33,485 bases of DNA from Akkermansiaceae bacterium (GTDB lineage Bacteria; Verrucomicrobiota; Verrucomicrobiia; Verrucomicrobiales; Akkermansiaceae), in NCBI GenBank assembly GCA_903888515.1, contig CAISTY010000134.1, positions 1 through 33,485 of the forward strand. The letters are read 5' to 3'. Positions 33,017 through 33,485 of this stretch are shown one piece after another. The position numbers and the translations under genes are program-made. The notes below the pieces were generated by a model, which did no database searches, had not been told where the DNA came from, and saw nothing but the letters and a program-made list of their open reading frames with translations. Each line of letters begins with the position of its first letter. Within the stretch, counting starts at the first letter, position 1.

Positions 33017-33045
33017 CTCAGGCATTCCTGCCTGAGTCTTTCTTC
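33017..33045 (+). terminator. Hairpin CTCAGGC-ATTCCT-GCCTGAG followed by T-rich tail
   Basis: A perfect seven-pair stem with six-base loop at 33017-33036, followed by TCTTTCTTC. It lies 143 bases after the last sugar gene and could end that transcript, but the same sequence recurs at 33260 and, inverted, at 27124, so it is better seen as a REP-like element that may double as terminator. Confidence 0.45.
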
Positions 33046-33470
33046 AACGGAGGAAGAGAAGAAATTGACTGGTTGATGGGTCATGGGTAAAGATGGAGAG
33101 GAAGAGATTGGGGATTGGGGATTGAAGAGAAGATTTTCTAACCGCCAAGGCGCGGAGGACGCCAAGGAATGCGGAAGAGGGAGAGGAAGAGATTGTGGAT
33201 TGGGGATTGTGGATTGTGGATGATCTTCGATCCACTATCTCCTATCTTGCTTGGTCATGGGCATTCCTGCCTGAGTCTTTTCTCTCAAGACGCGGTTTCA
33301 CCGTGGCGGGGGGTTGTCAAGATGGGTTCCCGCGGGCACCCGGCAAAGAAATCTGCCAGTCCGGCAAAATCCGGCTTCCCTCTCAAGTGCCGTTAGGCTG
33401 GAATGCGGGCTGGAAATCCGAGCCGACGCCAAGCGCGGCTTCCGCGACCGCCGCCAGCATCTGGCACCAC

Positions 33471-33477
33471 AAAGGAG
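33471..33477 (+). promoter_or_regulatory. Shine-Dalgarno for a gene beginning beyond the window
   Basis: AAAGGAG lies eight bases before the window end, preceded by an untranslated-leader-like stretch. A start codon is expected within a few bases outside. Confidence 0.45.
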
Positions 33478-33485
33478 AACAAAGC

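Larger units (their letters stand above)
32875..33485. other. Repeat-rich intergenic region, no gene
   Basis: Contains a GCCAAGGCGCCAAGGAACGC segment at about 32963, an 18-base direct repeat (32995-33012 and 33013-33030), GATTGGGGATTGGGGATTG near 33106, CCGCCAAGGCGCGGAGGACG near 33141, GATTGTGGATT tracts near 33193-33222 and a second CATTCCTGCCTGAGTCTTTT copy at 33262. The final 180 bases are GC-rich 5'-untranslated-like sequence. Short open frames here are not protein-like. Confidence 0.6.

Noticed and set aside
33169..33396. 75-residue ORF at the right end
   Set aside because: Composed of simple repeats and a REP-like sequence; no protein-like composition.

Overview
The window looks like a chromosome segment from a member of the Verrucomicrobiota. 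This is inferred from several things together: moderately high GC, exported proteins ending in an 'S-DL-x-x-W/F ... FFR' tail, BspA-type leucine-rich repeat proteins, Tat-exported Gfo/Idh/MocA and TIM-barrel sugar proteins, weak ribosome binding sites, and many short degenerate repeats in the spacers. No rRNA or other phylogenetic marker is present, so the assignment is not firm.

Region 1 (1-7250, mostly minus strand) is a four-gene, translationally coupled operon: a GHKL/MORC-type ATPase, a Z1-domain helicase-like ATPase, a PD-(D/E)XK nuclease-like protein (DUF4420 type) and an AIPR-family protein. It matches the conflict/restriction gene cluster known from comparative genomics, but no DNA methyltransferase or Vsr nuclease is in the window. 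Region 2 (7251-10348) is a graveyard: a truncated ORF, a polyvalent-kinase-like gene and a VWA gene that both appear to carry internal deletions, simple-sequence repeats, an AbiEi-like fragment, and the N-terminal part of a tyrosine integrase that abuts an att site.

Region 3 (10349-25735) is a well delimited 15.4 kb integrated element. Its ends are a 31-bp perfect direct repeat; the right copy is the 3' end of an intact tRNA-Lys(UUU) gene and the left copy is the orphan 3' end. It encodes an intact tyrosine integrase, a small HTH/excisionase-like protein, a DUF1376 replication protein, a DnaB-type helicase, two small proteins and a terminase small subunit, but no large terminase, portal, capsid or tail gene. 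That layout resembles phage-inducible chromosomal islands (phage satellites). The accessory half holds a BspA-type surface protein, a SLOG-like protein, a Phd/VapC-type toxin-antitoxin pair, a remnant of an MmeI-like restriction-modification gene, an exported protein, a 1376-residue LRR-Sel1-trypsin fusion and a polyvalent-kinase-like protein. The cassette from the small ORF through terminase small subunit, LRR protein and SLOG start is present twice, the second copy rearranged. The left region also ends at the tRNA site with its own integrase remnant, so two elements probably inserted in tandem at the same tRNA.

Region 4 (25709-33485) is ordinary chromosome: tRNA-Lys, a primary-like sigma-70 factor, quinone-type dihydroorotate dehydrogenase, and an AraC-type regulator divergent from a sugar-catabolism cluster (TIM-barrel isomerase, Tat-exported Gfo/Idh/MocA oxidoreductase, Tat-exported TIM-barrel protein). 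The last 600 bases are repeat-rich and end with a strong Shine-Dalgarno for a gene just outside.
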